The notes: a model not told the origin generated them from the letters alone. A stretch of DNA of 64,000 bases from Nymphaea colorata (GCF_008831285.2 NC_045138.2:34094769-34158768), one strand, 5' to 3'; positions 1-12,344 are shown, counted from the stretch's first letter. Numbers and translations: made by a program.

Positions 1-186
1 TTTCACGGAGAGAAAAACTACTGGGACTCTTGACCCGAGTAATAGATCTCTCCTTTCTTGGTCCTCAGGGAGGGGACGGTCGCGACCTTGCTAGAGAATG
101 GGGAGTCACTGGGATGAGTTCAAAGTATTCCAACCAACAAGTACTCGACAATGTTATTGTTTTCTACTAATTGTCTAATATTGTGC

Positions 187-260
<74 letters not shown>

Positions 261-2756
261 TGGCAGTGGTAGAGCCACATATAAGCTCAGGGGGACACCT
301 CCCTTGTACTTTTAGAAACATTTATGCAAACATACATATTTACGCGACTTTCCAATAATAAATTTACATATTTTTTTCTGTTCATTACATGTTTGTGCCT
401 CTCACCACTTTTTTTGGTGGTGCAAGGAGAGTAAATTAACCATACATGGTATAATAAAACTCATCTAAGAGTGTTACTAATCATTGGCCTTCTACAAGAT
501 ATATATAATGGCATTGGCCAGTGGCCCAAACAGAAAACTCTAAATTTAAATTTCAAATTTTCAAAGACACTCATACGTAAAAACTGAAAATTAATAACTT
601 TCTATTTATTTTAAATTTTATGGGCTGGTGCGTGGAAGGAGCAAACATCGACATTTGGAAGAGGTAGCTTTCGATTCTCCTTTAAAGAGTTTGCACTACT
701 GTGCCTTTTGGAGAAAGGGAAAAAGACGAACAATGACTTCCTGTCACCTTTTGCTTTCTGCTTCTTAAATCTCGTTTTCTTAATTCTAGTGTACTTAACA
801 AAAGCTTTTCATACAAAAATGAGATTTCATTAATTAAAACTATTCGCTACAAAACATAAAATGTAGAGGGAAATCCTCAAAATATATGGAATCCACGATA
901 GTCGCAAGACTTCGATGTTGCATTTGATCAAGCGAGTCTTCTCAGTGTTGGCACCTTTCGAGCAGCCTAACTGAAATAACAACACGAGATCCCAATCTGA
1001 CCTTATCAACCACAATTCTCTCCATAATATAATAGGTCTGGCCTTATCTCACCTTCAGAAGCTTCAACAATTCCATTCAAAAGGACCTTCAAGATCAGAT
1101 TGAAAGGAGTGCTTTCTAACATGGTCCACTTTCTTGGTAAAGGAAAAACCTTCATCATCTCAATGCAAACTCGACAATCTTTATATCAAACAAAAGTAGT
1201 GATTATCTCCGCTCCGCCTCATCAAGTGCTTATTAACCACCTTATCTTTTGGGGGCGTTGGAGTGAACGAATCGTCCGATGTGAATCTATTTGCTTGAGA
1301 ATCCATTAGAAAGCTGCTGGCTTTTTGCTGTTAGGTGTTTGTGCACCAGCTACTGGCACCGCTTATCAACTAGTCTCCTGTTGAATGACTAAGACATTCT
1401 CATGTTGTTTTCAGGCAACAAGCCAAATGACGATGTTAAAATTTTCTTACATCCCGATTGTCGATTCTGGGAATCAGAGTTCTCTCCTTAGCGCGGATCC
1501 ATGGGGCTAAATGACGTTAAGGGGGACAAACAATGAGCCAGTCTAGCCTGTTAAGTAGATACCTACTAGATATCTGTTTTTTAACTAACTCCTTATTTAT
1601 TTTTTATTTTCAGGGTGAGTGTTTATATTTTCTCGACTCCAAAGAGAGGCCGTAGCTCCCACTGTGCCCTTCGTCTCTGCGCTTCCTAAATCATGCTTTA
1701 GGACTTTTGTACTGTTCAAAAGAGTAATACAGTAATTCGTGACAGTCACCATGGGTTTTGTAATACAGTCCTCCTTTAGAGTGGACCAACTTCGACCCAG
1801 TTGTGCTACATTCGTTGGCGCTACCTACTATATTGGGTTCTGGCTAAGCACATAATCCGAAGGTTGGGCTTCATAGACTCGCCCGTTGAGCTTGTGCTGA
1901 TTAATTTGGCCAAACTGCTTAGATGGACCTGTGCATATGGCTCAAAAAAGGTTCTCCGCTCTTCAGCCCACGAATCACACGGGACCCTGTTCAGCCATGG
2001 CCTATCTGATCACCTGGATGCTGCGGCTACTCCACGATACGTTGGCATAAGGAGCATGAAGATTAAACTCCAGCATGAGATTAAATGTGGATGTCAGCAC
2101 TTTCAGATATAATTCAATATTCATTCAAGTCCAAAATCCAGTAGTTGGATACATCCGGTTTTTCTTACTGAATCCAACAAGTATCTGATTCTCAGGGTTG
2201 ATATTATTTTGCAGGTCATGCTCAATAACTCAGTACTGGTGGTGGAACACCTTTCCTGCTATAACAAACCATGACATCCACTCTCCTTGCCTTCGTATGC
2301 CTACCTAATTTGTACAGTTAGGAGGACATCACGCCGCACTGTCTTGTATCATCCAAAATCATGTACCTACATACAGTCGTAACACGGTTTCCTCTTGTAA
2401 AAACTTTTCTGATTTCGTGCTAGACAGGTCTACCTCGTCCAATGGTCTATGATCATTTAGGAATGCATTTTATGCCAAGTTTCAGGGGAGTGCCTTTATT
2501 TCGTATGCCAAAGAGGAGAAAGCGCTTAGTTTCAAACTTTCCAGAAAATTGTGTTAGTGAACTGATGTAAGATCCATGTGAAGCTTTGTAAAGTGTAAAA
2601 TAAATAATAAGTGGTATACACGATCTCAAACAGTTGCAAACTTATACTAGTGAATTGGGAATGTAACCATGGCATAAGTAGAGTAATAATCCTCTGCATC
2701 TAGAAAATAATACGGAGAAGTATGCTAAAACTACATTTAACATAAAACTTTTTACA
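1..2756. other. Gene-free AT-rich stretch
   Basis: I see no supportable gene here. Open frames on both strands are short and have no recognisable domain, no paired splice sites and no similarity to the CRK family in the rest of the window. The stretch holds a long TA microsatellite near its start and otherwise looks like old degraded intergenic or transposon-derived DNA. Confidence 0.5.
190..258. repeat. (TA)n microsatellite, about 34 units
   Basis: Uninterrupted alternating A/T of about 69 bp, read directly. Tracts like this are unstable in length and are often collapsed or expanded in assemblies. Confidence 0.97.
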
Positions 2757-2803
2757 TGGAATAAATCATGGCCAAGTGACCTCTGATTTCAGAGGCAATG
2801 TTG

Positions 2804-2930
2804 TCATAATTGTATGCAATAATAGCTTTATCACTCACTTGGATTGGTTAAGTTACTTGCACTGTGTTCTCATAATTGTATGCAATAATAGCTTTATCAC
2901 TCACTTGGATTGGTTAAGTTACTTGCACTG
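2804..2930. repeat. 66-bp-period tandem duplication, two copies
   Basis: A 61 bp block beginning TCATAATTG and ending TTGCACTG at 2804-2864 is repeated at 2870-2930 with a 5 bp spacer. The block matches the DNA just 3' of the stop codon of the intact gene at 22.2 kb, which carries it once. The duplication therefore happened in this copy after the gene segment was duplicated. Confidence 0.9.
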
Positions 2931-4645
2931 ATGCCTGAACTGCATGAAAAAAAATGTACCCTTGCTCCATTCTAAGAAGAATGGAGATAAAGGCATTGGA
3001 AGTGTTACAGAGGTACTATTTACCATCATAACAAGAGATGACATTGTTGGTCTGTGACTTGGATTCTCTTGCACACACAATAAACCAATATGAATGCACC
3101 TTAAAGCTTCAACCTTTGGACATGAGTCTAACAATGTCAGATCCATCAACTCCAGCATCTTCCTTTCTTCCCAAAGCTTCCAGGCCTACATATTACAACA
3201 AATCTGATCGTCAAGAAGAACTCAATTTTTTACAATGAACTGATATGCTCATAGCCAATCAAACAAAATAGTACTTACATAGCTAAAATGATCTTGGTCC
3301 CCTAACTCATCGAATGCTGTGCTCTTTTTACCACTTACAATCTCTAGCAGAAATACCCCAAAGCCATATACATCTAATTTTGTAGAAAGCAAAACTGAAT
3401 GCTAGACAATTTTCTTTTTGCACTGCAAAGCGTTACAGAGACTGACCTTTATACATTCTAAGCAGCATGTGTATCAAGTAAATTTCAATGAAATGTTGTT
3501 TAAGCAAATACTGTTCGACATGGAAAACTTGGAGAAAAAGAAGGATAGTTAGTAACTTACAGTTAAAAGGTTGTTGTTTCTAGGCCATGCATGTGCTATA
3601 AGTACATAACAATAGCACTTAGAATGGTAAACAAGAAAGAACTTACTATGTCCCAGCAATTTTTGAGGTATCACAATGCGTTTGGTCCATGGTAAGAAGC
3701 CTTGCCAACCCAAGTCTGCAATCTTAGGGTTCAGGTTCCTATCTAACAAAACATTGCTAGCTTTCACATCCCTGTGAACAACTGTGAGACGAGAATCCAC
3801 ATGAAGATATTGAAGCCCTCTAGCAACACCTTTAATGATCTCCAAAAGCTGTTTCCAGCTCAATTCTGCACGCCTGTCAGGATCTACCACACATAGCAAA
3901 CCAACAATAAAGACGAAAAACATAAAGATGATATCTGCCACAGGAAAAAGTTACAGGGAATGATCTTCTACGAATATAATGAACATATTGGTCCATCTTC
4001 TGATCTCCTACGAATATAATGAACATATTGGTCCATCTAGAAGATGTCGTAATGATGAACCAGGATAAAGTTGGAGCCTATGTGTGGGTACCATTTATGG
4101 TTGCTATGGGTGCTCTGCTTTCATCATGCTTACAGTGGATGAAACAAATGAAGATCTCCTAAAGCAGCAGCAAACTTGACTTCCATAAAACAACCGTGCA
4201 TATCCTTCCACAATACGTATGAGTTTTAACTCATCGAAGATAAATTTGTCAAGGCTCGAATTAGGCACATATTGATAGACAAGTATATTCTCATCTCCTT
4301 CCGAACAACAACCTAATATACGAACTAGATTCTTGTGCTCAAGCTTCGCAACCAACTGCACCTCATTCTTTAATTCTGTTTTCCCTTGTGCGGAGAACAT
4401 AGAGAGTTTTTTTATTGCTATTTCTTGTCCATCTTCTAGCTTTCCCAGTCATTGTTGGCACAAAAATCAAAGACTCTAAACAAGTAAAGTTAAGAATATA
4501 TTTTATTTGCTGTAAAGAATTACCTTATATGCTGGGTCAAATCCACCTTCTCCAAGCTTATTTTCTTGAGAGAAGTTATTTGTGGCAGCTTTTATTGTGT
4601 CTAAATCGAACATTAGAAAATCCCCATTTGGGATGCCTGTGTTAG
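2919..4645 (-). pseudogene. CRK kinase-domain pseudogene (exons 3-7 only)
   Basis: Near-identical relic of exons 3-7 of the intact CRK at 22.2-25.5 kb. Corresponding exons are 4645-4524, 4445-4235, 3883-3647, a truncated 3389-3279 and 3185-2919. Ectodomain and membrane exons are absent; similarity to the parent stops near 4.83 kb. Lesions seen against the parent: the exon 3 acceptor AG is AA; the third glycine of the GEGGFG loop is Asp (GEGGFD) and VYK reads AYK; the exon 4 acceptor AG is TG; the exon 4 donor GT is AT; one base is lost inside the DFG codons (about 3711-3714), shifting the frame (exon 237 nt instead of 238); about 55 bp removing the exon 6 acceptor and the GYMAPEYAM segment are deleted; the C-terminal tail is frameshifted. 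HRDVK is still readable. No active kinase can be made. It records duplication of the 3' half of the 22 kb gene. Confidence 0.93.
3961..4040. repeat. 40-bp tandem duplication, two copies
   Basis: Two adjacent 40 bp units, each containing CGAATATAATGAACATATTG, inside what would be the intron between pseudogene exons 4 and 5. The intact gene has a single related copy near 23.3 kb. It is a local duplication after pseudogenisation or copying. Confidence 0.85.
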
Positions 4646-5019
4646 TTGCACGTGAATAACCACTTACAGAGTGTCAGGGATCGTTGAAACTGCTTTATAA
4701 TATGCTAAAACGAGTCATTGAGAAATTTGCCAGTCACTGTTACCTCACTTGGCATGTTCACACCATAGGAATTTAACCACAAGCAATGCATACGTGGACT
4801 TTTTGGGGGAGCACAAGACAAACATAGCCAATTCGTATCCCTTCTCGTCTCTTATCATCTGCATTGATTTGTGGATGGGACAAATATTTGCCAACATAGA
4901 TTCATTGAGAAGGAATATATGCAATCTATAAACCGGAAGCATATAGACTGGGTTAGATGAGATTAACTTTGATTAAGGTGGATAATTTCTTGCTTAAACC
5001 TATTCTTGCTCAAATTATT

Positions 5020-6166
5020 GGTATGCCTAGCTACTTAGGTGGCATTTAATGCCAGTATTAATATTAAATCCTAAAATGTCCATCTTTATTTTCAAATACA
5101 TCAAGACACAAGCTTTTTTACTTACATATAGCTTTCAAATTTGATTTATTTCCCGCCTCCGTACTAGCACTATATTTTCCATTACATAAGTTTATGACGA
5201 TGGTGGATGTGCGGGGTCATTGGCCAAACTCTATTTTCTTAAATGAAGCACAACTTAGGAAAATTTAGATACGGATAATAGAACTTTGGGCAATACAGCT
5301 GGTACTGCTAAATATTAGGCAATATTTGATGTCAACACTAATATTAAAACCTAAAATTACCATCCTTGTTATCGACACATTGAAACTTGAGTGTTTTAAC
5401 TTGTATGTGTACTGTTGCCTAAAATATTATTTGTGGTATCTTTTCTTCTCAGATGTATTTTTTTCTTTAAATTTGATTGTTGAAGGACGAGTTTCAGTGT
5501 CCTACTGAGCTTGCTAAGGGTGATCTCAAGTTTTTTCAATCCCAGGCTTGCAAATGTATGGCAGATGGTGAAGGCGCTCCTTCACTTGGTTTTCTTAAAA
5601 GAATTTTATGTTACATGTATGGTTCATCATTTCTACTTGATTTTTTTGTGATTTTAGTTATATACCTTTTTGCTATCAGGTTGATTTAAGCAAAAAGAAT
5701 GCCGGAATAAACGTAACGTGTAAGTCCCACAAAGAAGATCCGTGCCTGGAATCCCTAGGCTTGGGTTTCCATCAATGCTAATGTCCATTCTATTGCTGCA
5801 AATTGTGGGAAATGAGCTTGGCCATGCTTCACGATAAATCCTTGATGCGATCCCGAATAGCACTTCTAGTTGTCAATAGAAAAACAGTCACATGATGTGT
5901 TTGCCCTGTGTGATGTGCTCTATCAATAGCTTGATCTTCAATCGTTGGGTTCAACTATAGGTCCAACAAGGCAATATGAACCATGTTCACACCATTCACA
6001 CCTGTTCAGAAAATGGCTTCTCGAATATGTAAATATATGGTCATTAAGCGACAGTAAAATTATATGAACATTCCAGTTATACAACAGGCAAAAGTCATTT
6101 CCATTCAAGTCTTCCTTTGTAATTCATAGATGAGTTCTTCAACGAAAAGTTGGCGTTTCTTGATAT
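5020..6166. repeat. Dispersed repeat R, copy 1
   Basis: First of four copies of a degenerate repeat; the others are near 8.85-10.2, 13.2-14.4 and 19.25-20.9 kb. Shared landmarks in order: TTAGGTGGCATTTAATGCC; a short plus-strand coding-like patch (about 5480-5625) reading LAKGDLKFFQSQACKCMADG then EGAPSLGFLKRIL; a minus-strand SNF2-helicase-like patch; and an end reading CATTCAAGTCTTCCTTTG. Copy 1 lacks the 'gatctctagcagctaaag' unit that is single in copies 2 and 4 and amplified in copy 3. The foldback element follows it directly, as it also follows copy 3. No transposase is visible, so the element class is unknown. Confidence 0.75.
5850..5985 (-). pseudogene. SNF2-type helicase C-terminal fragment (relic)
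   Basis: Minus-strand translation reads ALLDL, a stop, then LNPTIEDQAIDRAHHTGQ followed by THHVTVFLLTTRSAIRDRIK. This matches the conserved motif V-VI region of SNF2-family ATPases, whose usual form is LLDPWWNP..EDQAIDRAHRIGQ..V.V.RL......I..RI. Only this short segment is present, with in-frame stops on either side, so it is a captured or decayed fragment. Similar fragments lie in the other R repeats. Which SNF2 subfamily it came from cannot be judged. Confidence 0.6.
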
Positions 6167-8268
6167 AAAGCAATTGCTGTTGGTCATACACAAGAAAAAC
6201 CGGCTTCTGAAATAAAATATTAATTTTTCCTCCCATGGCGGAAGAGGTCTGCGCTAATTATCAATGCAAGCAAATGATCCTTCTAGTCCTCTGACTTTGA
6301 CCCCCAATCCACCACCGCCAACACTTTCCGTAAATTGAATATCTCTGAAACGAATTGAAAACGAAGGAAACTTCCACAGGCAAGAGTGACAAAAAATATG
6401 AAGTCGATTACTCAGTGACCAGACTATAATGATGTTAATAATCTCAGCGGCAATAATCATGTCAAGCTGGAAACTTGGAACTGCTTGAGAGAAAACAGGC
6501 ACGATTGTTTTGGTTTCATCTCTTGAAATTTTGATTATTCTATCTGTATCAGTTTCCTTACTCCTTGTTTCTTGGTAGTACGATCATCAATTAGTGGAGG
6601 AACAAGAAGAATCGGCAATGGCACACGCACACACACAGAGGGAGACAATATGCGCCTTACCTCAGTCGAACAAACCTGAAGAAGAATCGAGGAGGGAAGG
6701 AAGGAAGGAAGCTTCCTTGCGGAGAAAAAAAGTGGGGAGGCTTCTGCAGCCTCCAGAATTCTTCTTCTAGGGGAGGGGAAGCAGTTGGGTGGGTATTGAT
6801 CTCCTGCTATTATTCCAGATTCTCATTCTTCCATGGTGTCGGCGGCAGACCAAAGACCCTTGCACTGAAATGCATGAAAATCTTTCCCCTCATCCTCTCT
6901 CCGTTTCGCTCTGTCTCTCTGCATCCCCACATATAAATGGATCGAATCAGACAGGTAGACAATTGACAATCACAGTTATCCAATTGAACTATTGACTTTA
7001 GTGAATGAAAATGTACATGACCATATTTAATTGAAAAGGATGCATTAGCAGGGCATATTTTTTATGAACATATGAATTGCACAGTTGGGGTCATATCTCT
7101 GCAGTTTATATATGTCATTTCCAGTTCTACTGCTGATCAAACATTAGGAATCGTCGTATTATATTTTTTCTAAACCAAACATTATTTTCTTTAAACATGT
7201 ATTATGAAAATATGTATTCCAAAAACATAAAGTCACGAGGGCAACCTGTACAACAAGAAGTAGCGCATGTAAATGGGCACAGGACAGTCATTGTGGAAAC
7301 GTGACAGGAATTCCAAAAAGTGGGGTTGGATAAAATTTCCATAGGTTTTGGTTGTTTTCGAAAATATCGGTAAATATTTGAAAAAAAATGCTTAAAAATT
7401 TATTAACGGACAAGATTTGTGAGAATAAGTCGAGACGTATCTGACATCGCATATCATAGACAATCACAGTCAATAGTTCAATTGGATAACTGTGATTGTC
7501 AATTGTCTACCTGTCTCATTCGATCCATTTATATGTGGGGATGCAGAGAGAGAGCGAAACGGGGGAGAGGATGAGGGGAAAGATTTTCATGCATTTGGTC
7601 TTTGGTCTGCCGCCGACACCATGGAAGAATGAGAATCTGGAATAATAGCAGGAGATCAATACCCACTCAACTGCTTCCCCTCCCCTAGAAGAAGAATTCT
7701 GGAGGCTGCAGAAGCCTCCCCACTTTGTTTCTCCGCAAGGAAGCTTCCTTCCCTCCTCGATTCTTCTTCAGGTTTGTTCGACTGAGGTAAGGCGCATATT
7801 GTCTCCCTCTGTGTGTGTGCGTGTGCCATTGCCGATTCTTCTTGTTCCTCCACTAATTGATGATCGTACTACCAAGAAACAAGGAGTAAGGAAACAGATA
7901 CAGATGGAATAATCAAAATTTCAAGGGATGAAACCAAAACAATCATAGCTGTTTTCTCTCAAGCATTTCCAAGTTTCCAACTTGACATGATTATTGCCGC
8001 TGAGATTATTAACATCATTATAGTCTGGTCACTGAGTAATTGATTTTTGTAACTCTTGCCTGTGGAAGTTTCCTTCGTTTTCAATTCGCTTCAAAGATAT
8101 CCAATTTACGGAAATGGTAAAGGTGAATTGGGTGTCAAAGTCAGAGGATCAGAAGGATCATTTGCTTGCACTGATAATTAGCGCAGACCTCTTCCGCCAT
8201 GGGAGGATAAATTAATATTTTATTTCAGAAGCCGGTTTTTCTTGTGTATGACCAACAGAAATTGCTTT
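6167..8268. mobile_element. Long foldback (inverted-repeat) element P1
   Basis: Two arms of about 0.8 kb (6167-6997 and 7469-8268) are near-perfect reverse complements around a 471 bp loop. Outer ends both read AAAGCAATTxCTGTTGGTC inward; inner ends read CCAATTGAACTATTGACT against its complement. The arms contain a CA/GT-rich stretch, a GGAAGG run, and a TATA-like TTTATATG followed by a purine-rich leader. No transposase or long reading frame is present, and no clear target-site duplication was identified. A rearranged second copy lies at 14.95-17.9 kb, and both are followed by the same 0.25 kb tail. The structure fits a non-autonomous foldback element, perhaps MULE-like; the class is inference. 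Confidence 0.75.
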
Positions 8269-8523
8269 ATGCGTGTGTGTGCGTAAACATGTTTTCTAGG
8301 TGTATTTATATAACATAAATATTAGGGCCATGTCCATATGTGTATAGAGTCATAATAATCATATTTGTGTGTCTTGATTCCCACATTGCATCCTCTTATC
8401 TGGGATATGAAAATTTAATGTCAAATTCATCATAACATATGGTTTCTCAGAAACAATGAGCAACTAAGAGTTCATGGAAGCATGATTCATCTAGATTCAG
8501 GCCAATTAAGGTAACTTAGTCAT
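8269..8523. repeat. Shared tail after foldback P1
   Basis: About 255 bp beginning GTGTGTGTGCGTAAACATG are nearly identical to 17904-18165, which lies in the same position after the second foldback. The tail therefore belonged to the unit that was duplicated. Confidence 0.8.
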
Positions 8524-9559
8524 GTATTCAGGCTATTTTGGTAATTTTATAAAAAGGGTGTCCTTTATAGTTTTTTTTTATTTTTCATTTTTATTTTTAT
8601 CTTTATAGAAAGTTTTTTTTTTTTTAAATAAGAACTGGAAGCATTTTTTTATTTACTATATGAACGCACAAAATCGCATGCACCAATATGACACATATAA
8701 CCAAGTTGACATACATATAACTCTCAAATTTTAGTTTTAACATGTTACATCCAAGTTTTCAAACAATGATAGATGAAGGTTTTTAACTTTTTTCAGCAGC
8801 TCTACTCTGTGAAATATAACACCAGTTTAAATTCGGAAAATTTGCATACAGAGTGTTGGACGTTGGAATGTACAGTTGTTATTAGTGCCTAATTTAGGTG
8901 GCATTTAAAGCCGGCATTAACATTAAAACCTAAACTTTCCATCTTAAAAAAAAAGCCTGTGTAAGTTAGGAAAACTTCGATGCCAATGCTCTAACTTTGT
9001 GTCGGACAGCTGTTAGTGCTAAATATTAGACAACATTTGATGCCAATAATAATATTAAACCTAAAATTGCCATCCTTGTTATCGACACATTGAAAAATAA
9101 GCTTTTTTGCTTTTACATCTACTGTTGCCTAAAATATTAGTTGCCGTATCTTTTCTGATCAGATATATATATTTTTCTTTAAATTCGATTGTTGAAGGAC
9201 AAATCTCAGTGTCCCTACTGAGCTGTGCAAAGAGTGACCTCAAGTTTTTTCAGTCCGAGGCTTGCGAATGTATGGCAGATGGTGAAGGCACTCCTTCACT
9301 TGGTTTTCTTAAAGGAATTTTATGTTATATGTATGGTTGATCATTTCTACTTGATTTTTTTGTGATTTTAATTATATACTATTTTGCTATTAGATTGATT
9401 TGAGTATAAAGAATGCCGGCATAAACCTAACGTATAGTAGTCCCACAGAGAAGATCCGTGCCTGGAATCCCTTGGCTCGGGTTTCCATCAATTCTCATGT
9501 GCATTCTATTGGCGTAAATTGTGGGAAATGAGCCTGGCCATGCTTCATGATAAATCCTT

Positions 9560-9705
9560 GATGCGATCCCCGATAGCACTTCTAATTGTCAATAGAAAAA
9601 CAGTCACATGATGTGTTTACCCTGTGTGATGTGCTCTATCAATAGCTTGATCTTCAATCATTGGGTTCGACCATAGGTCCAACGAGGCAATATGAACCAT
9701 GTTCA
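9560..9705 (-). pseudogene. SNF2-type helicase fragment (relic, copy 2)
   Basis: Same minus-strand fragment as in R copy 1, with the EDQAIDRAH-like core followed by THHVTVFLLT and degraded ends. Too short and broken to encode a protein. Confidence 0.5.
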
Positions 9706-10034
9706 CACCTGTTCAGAGAATGGTTCCTCGAATATGTACATATATGGTTATTAAGTGAGTAAAATTATATGAACATTTTAGTTATACAACGGGCATCAGG
9801 CCTCTTGAAGGGTCTCGAATTCTCTGATCTCTAGCAGCTAAAGTCACTTCCATTCAAGTCTTCCTTTGCAATTCATAGATGAGTTCTTTAATGAAATTTC
9901 TAGCGTGACCCAATTTTTATTTCTAGCATGACATATGTGTGGTGCTAAAAATTTCATTGAAGAGCTCAATCGTGAACCGGAAAGACCATGAATTGGAAAG
10001 AATTGATCGGTAGAGATTTTGACACCCTTGCAGA

Positions 10035-10200
10035 GGTCTGATGCTTGTTATATGGCCAAAAATCATACTGTCTTGATGGATCTTTGGTGGAATGAAGATC
10101 AAGCCATTGAGCGAGCACATCGGTGCACCCACATCATTTGACTGTTTCTCGATTGACCCTTAAAAGTGTTATTGACGATTACGTATTAGATCCGCAGGTA
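10035..10200 (+). pseudogene. SNF2-type helicase fragment, plus strand
   Basis: Plus-strand reading gives AKNHTVLMDLWWNEDQAIER then AHRCTHII, a stop, LFLD. It keeps the SNF2 motif V-VI signature (LxDPWWNxxxEDQAIxRAHR), though PWWNPxxEDQ has become LWWN-EDQ. It is the inverted counterpart of the minus-strand relic just upstream, but lacks an intervening AT-rich stretch. Not functional. Confidence 0.55.
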
Positions 10201-10210
10201 TGTCTACTAT

Positions 10211-11039
10211 CATAGAATTTTACTATGCCTGCTGGGTGGTGACCTTCCTAATTCTCATCGTATCAGGAACACAATGAAAAAATTCTTCTCCTAATTCATT
10301 ACCAATGCTGACACACTAAATACAAGGATTTACGTAGAAATATGGCCAAGTGATGCAACCTTGGATAGACTGTTGCCCACCACGAAGGGAGAGGTTGTGA
10401 GGTCCGTATGAGAAGTTGAGATGCCTATTAGTCTACAAATTTTTCCCTAGCTTTGGTTCCTCTCCGCTTTGGAAAAAAATCCTGTGAGATGTGATCTTAT
10501 GTGGATCGGTCCCCAGAAGACTGACTTCTGTCAAACCCGTCTCCTTTGGTTCCTACCTGCAAATTTTTTTCAAAAGAAAGTCGATTGGACCAGATTTTCC
10601 TTTGAAACCAGATGTGTGGCTCGAATATGTGGGTTAACTTGCATAAAACTCAATTAACCTGTAAAAAACAGACACGCTAGCAGGTTGCTCAAAAATGTGA
10701 GTTAACTCGATTTTCAAAAGAAAATCAGATTTGTGTATGTCTTCCTTCTCTATAAAACTCAATTAAAATGAAAAAATGTCACTTGTGATTTTCGCAACTA
10801 ATTTTATGACTTTTTCAATTCCGAGGCAATGTATTTTAAATTTCATTCTTATTGTTCCATGCGTGCTTTTATGTGTAAAATCTTTGTTTGGAGTTGCTTA
10901 ACCGGTCAATAACGTTCACTTACAAAAGCTCAGCTAAGCATTGAATGAACATGACATTTGCGTCAAATTACAGATGTAGACAACCCACATCTCTCTCGAT
11001 CTCAGCACGTAGGCGACGCCCTGAACCCTCACCGTTCTC
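10211..11039. other. Gene-free stretch
   Basis: No coding signal, RNA gene or clear element recognised; AT-rich with no good open frame on either strand. Confidence 0.45.
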
Positions 11040-11059
11040 TTCTCTCGATGAAGGAAAAA

Positions 11060-11310
11060 ACTTGTGGGAGTAGACAGTTTCGGAAGATTCCACTTACGTA
11101 AAGGAATGAGTTTGATGATAGAAAAGCCGATCATCCGAAATGGTTGGAGTAGCTCGCGAAGGTTTATCCAAGTCCTGGCAATCCGATCGCCTATCTCAAA
11201 CTTCTCGAGGTTCAGGAACGGCTACTTAAATCAGCGATGGTTGACGACCTCAACATCGACGATTCAGCTTCGAATTACAAATTTCATGGACGAACCCTTC
11301 CTAGATCATA
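11060..11310 (+). pseudogene. Unidentified coding-like fragment with one stop
   Basis: One plus-strand frame reads DDRKADHPKWLE, a stop, LAKVYPSPGNPIAYLKLLEV, then QERLLKSAMVDDLNIDDSAS and NYKFHGRTLP. It runs into an ATT microsatellite. Residue composition and codon use look protein-coding rather than random, with a single in-frame stop. I do not recognise the family. It may be a captured or decayed exon. No splice sites or companion exons were found. Confidence 0.3.
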
Positions 11311-11312
11311 TT

Positions 11313-11337
11313 TTATTATTATTATTATTATTATTAT
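11313..11337. repeat. (ATT)n microsatellite
   Basis: About eight ATT units, read directly, at the end of the coding-like fragment. Confidence 0.9.
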
Positions 11338-12344
11338 CTTGGGTTTTCGAGAGCATCCTCGGAAAGCCGGCCCGGTGATGTATATGATCATCTGCAGATC
11401 CAAGCAAACGCATGATCACGACGAGTGGACGACACTCAGGGTAATGGACGTCTAGATTTAACAAGTGCGTTTTTTAAAGAAAACATCGTTTCGTCGGCAT
11501 AATAGTGAGAGACAGAGAACTTGTATAATTGAGTGTGATTATAGAAGCCAGGACTGAGTGTTACATAATTGCAATCATATGACGCTCATTCCTTGCTTCT
11601 ATATAGTAGTCTCAGAGACTGCAAATTTCAAGCAGTGATTGGAAATGTATAATAAATTGTCGTTATGCTATAAACTACCGTTAATACCATTGTGTCGTAC
11701 TAAAATGTTCATATGCGGTTTAAAAAAATTAGGGGCTTGGTTTTTGTCCCCCAGGTAGGTTTATCAAACAGCCGCCCGATTGATGGAAAAAGTTAAGAGT
11801 GGACAGATAAATCACAAATGTACCGCTGTAAACCCAAAGTACTTTCCAGAAGAAGTAAAAACAAATCATGTCATATTTGGCATCAAACAGATTTTAGTGA
11901 TCGTCATGCTTTTGTATACAAGCCATCTTAGGCAGCCGACTACCATGAACATTAGCATTAACACACGGATAAATAATTATACACATGAAGTACTGGTGCA
12001 GCTTGTTGTTCTGATGCCCAAACCTCGACCTAATTTATCGGGAATCACATGTTCAACCACTCCCAAAAACACTCAAACTCAGAAATTGATTCTCACCCCA
12101 GAAAAGCGAAAGCTGCAAAATGGGGAAATGGGAAGGACTGAGTCACTGAAATATTAAAGAGAGCCAAAAGAACTGACAATTAGATCAGAAAGAGAGAGAG
12201 AGCCGATAAAAGGAGAATATATAACAAAATTTGGGGACAAAAGGTCTCCTAGATACATCCGCAGAAAACAAACCGCAAAAACAGAATCAGGAAGAGAAAA
12301 TATACAATACAATACACAGAAAAATAAGAGAGAGAGGAAAGACG

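Larger units (their letters stand above)
8850..10210. repeat. Dispersed repeat R, copy 2
   Basis: Second R copy, with the plus-strand patch at 9190-9330 (SDLKFFQSEACECMADGEG) and a minus-strand SNF2 relic at 9560-9705. It has one copy of the 34 bp 'gatctctagcagctaaag' unit at about 9818-9852. From about 9900 the DNA folds back: GAGTTCTTTAATGAAATTT is followed by its approximate complement near 9950. This leads into a second SNF2 relic on the plus strand that lacks a segment present in the minus-strand relic. Copy 4 has the same extra arm. Confidence 0.7.

Noticed and set aside
1801-2112. Plus-strand 103-codon open frame considered as a gene or retrotransposon piece.
   Set aside because: No recognisable domain or motif, no splice partners, and the composition looks random.
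7656-7853. 65-codon frame in the foldback arm (EEQEESAMAHAHTQRE).
   Set aside because: Low-complexity text produced by CA and GGAAGG repeats; it begins without conserved context and differs between copies.
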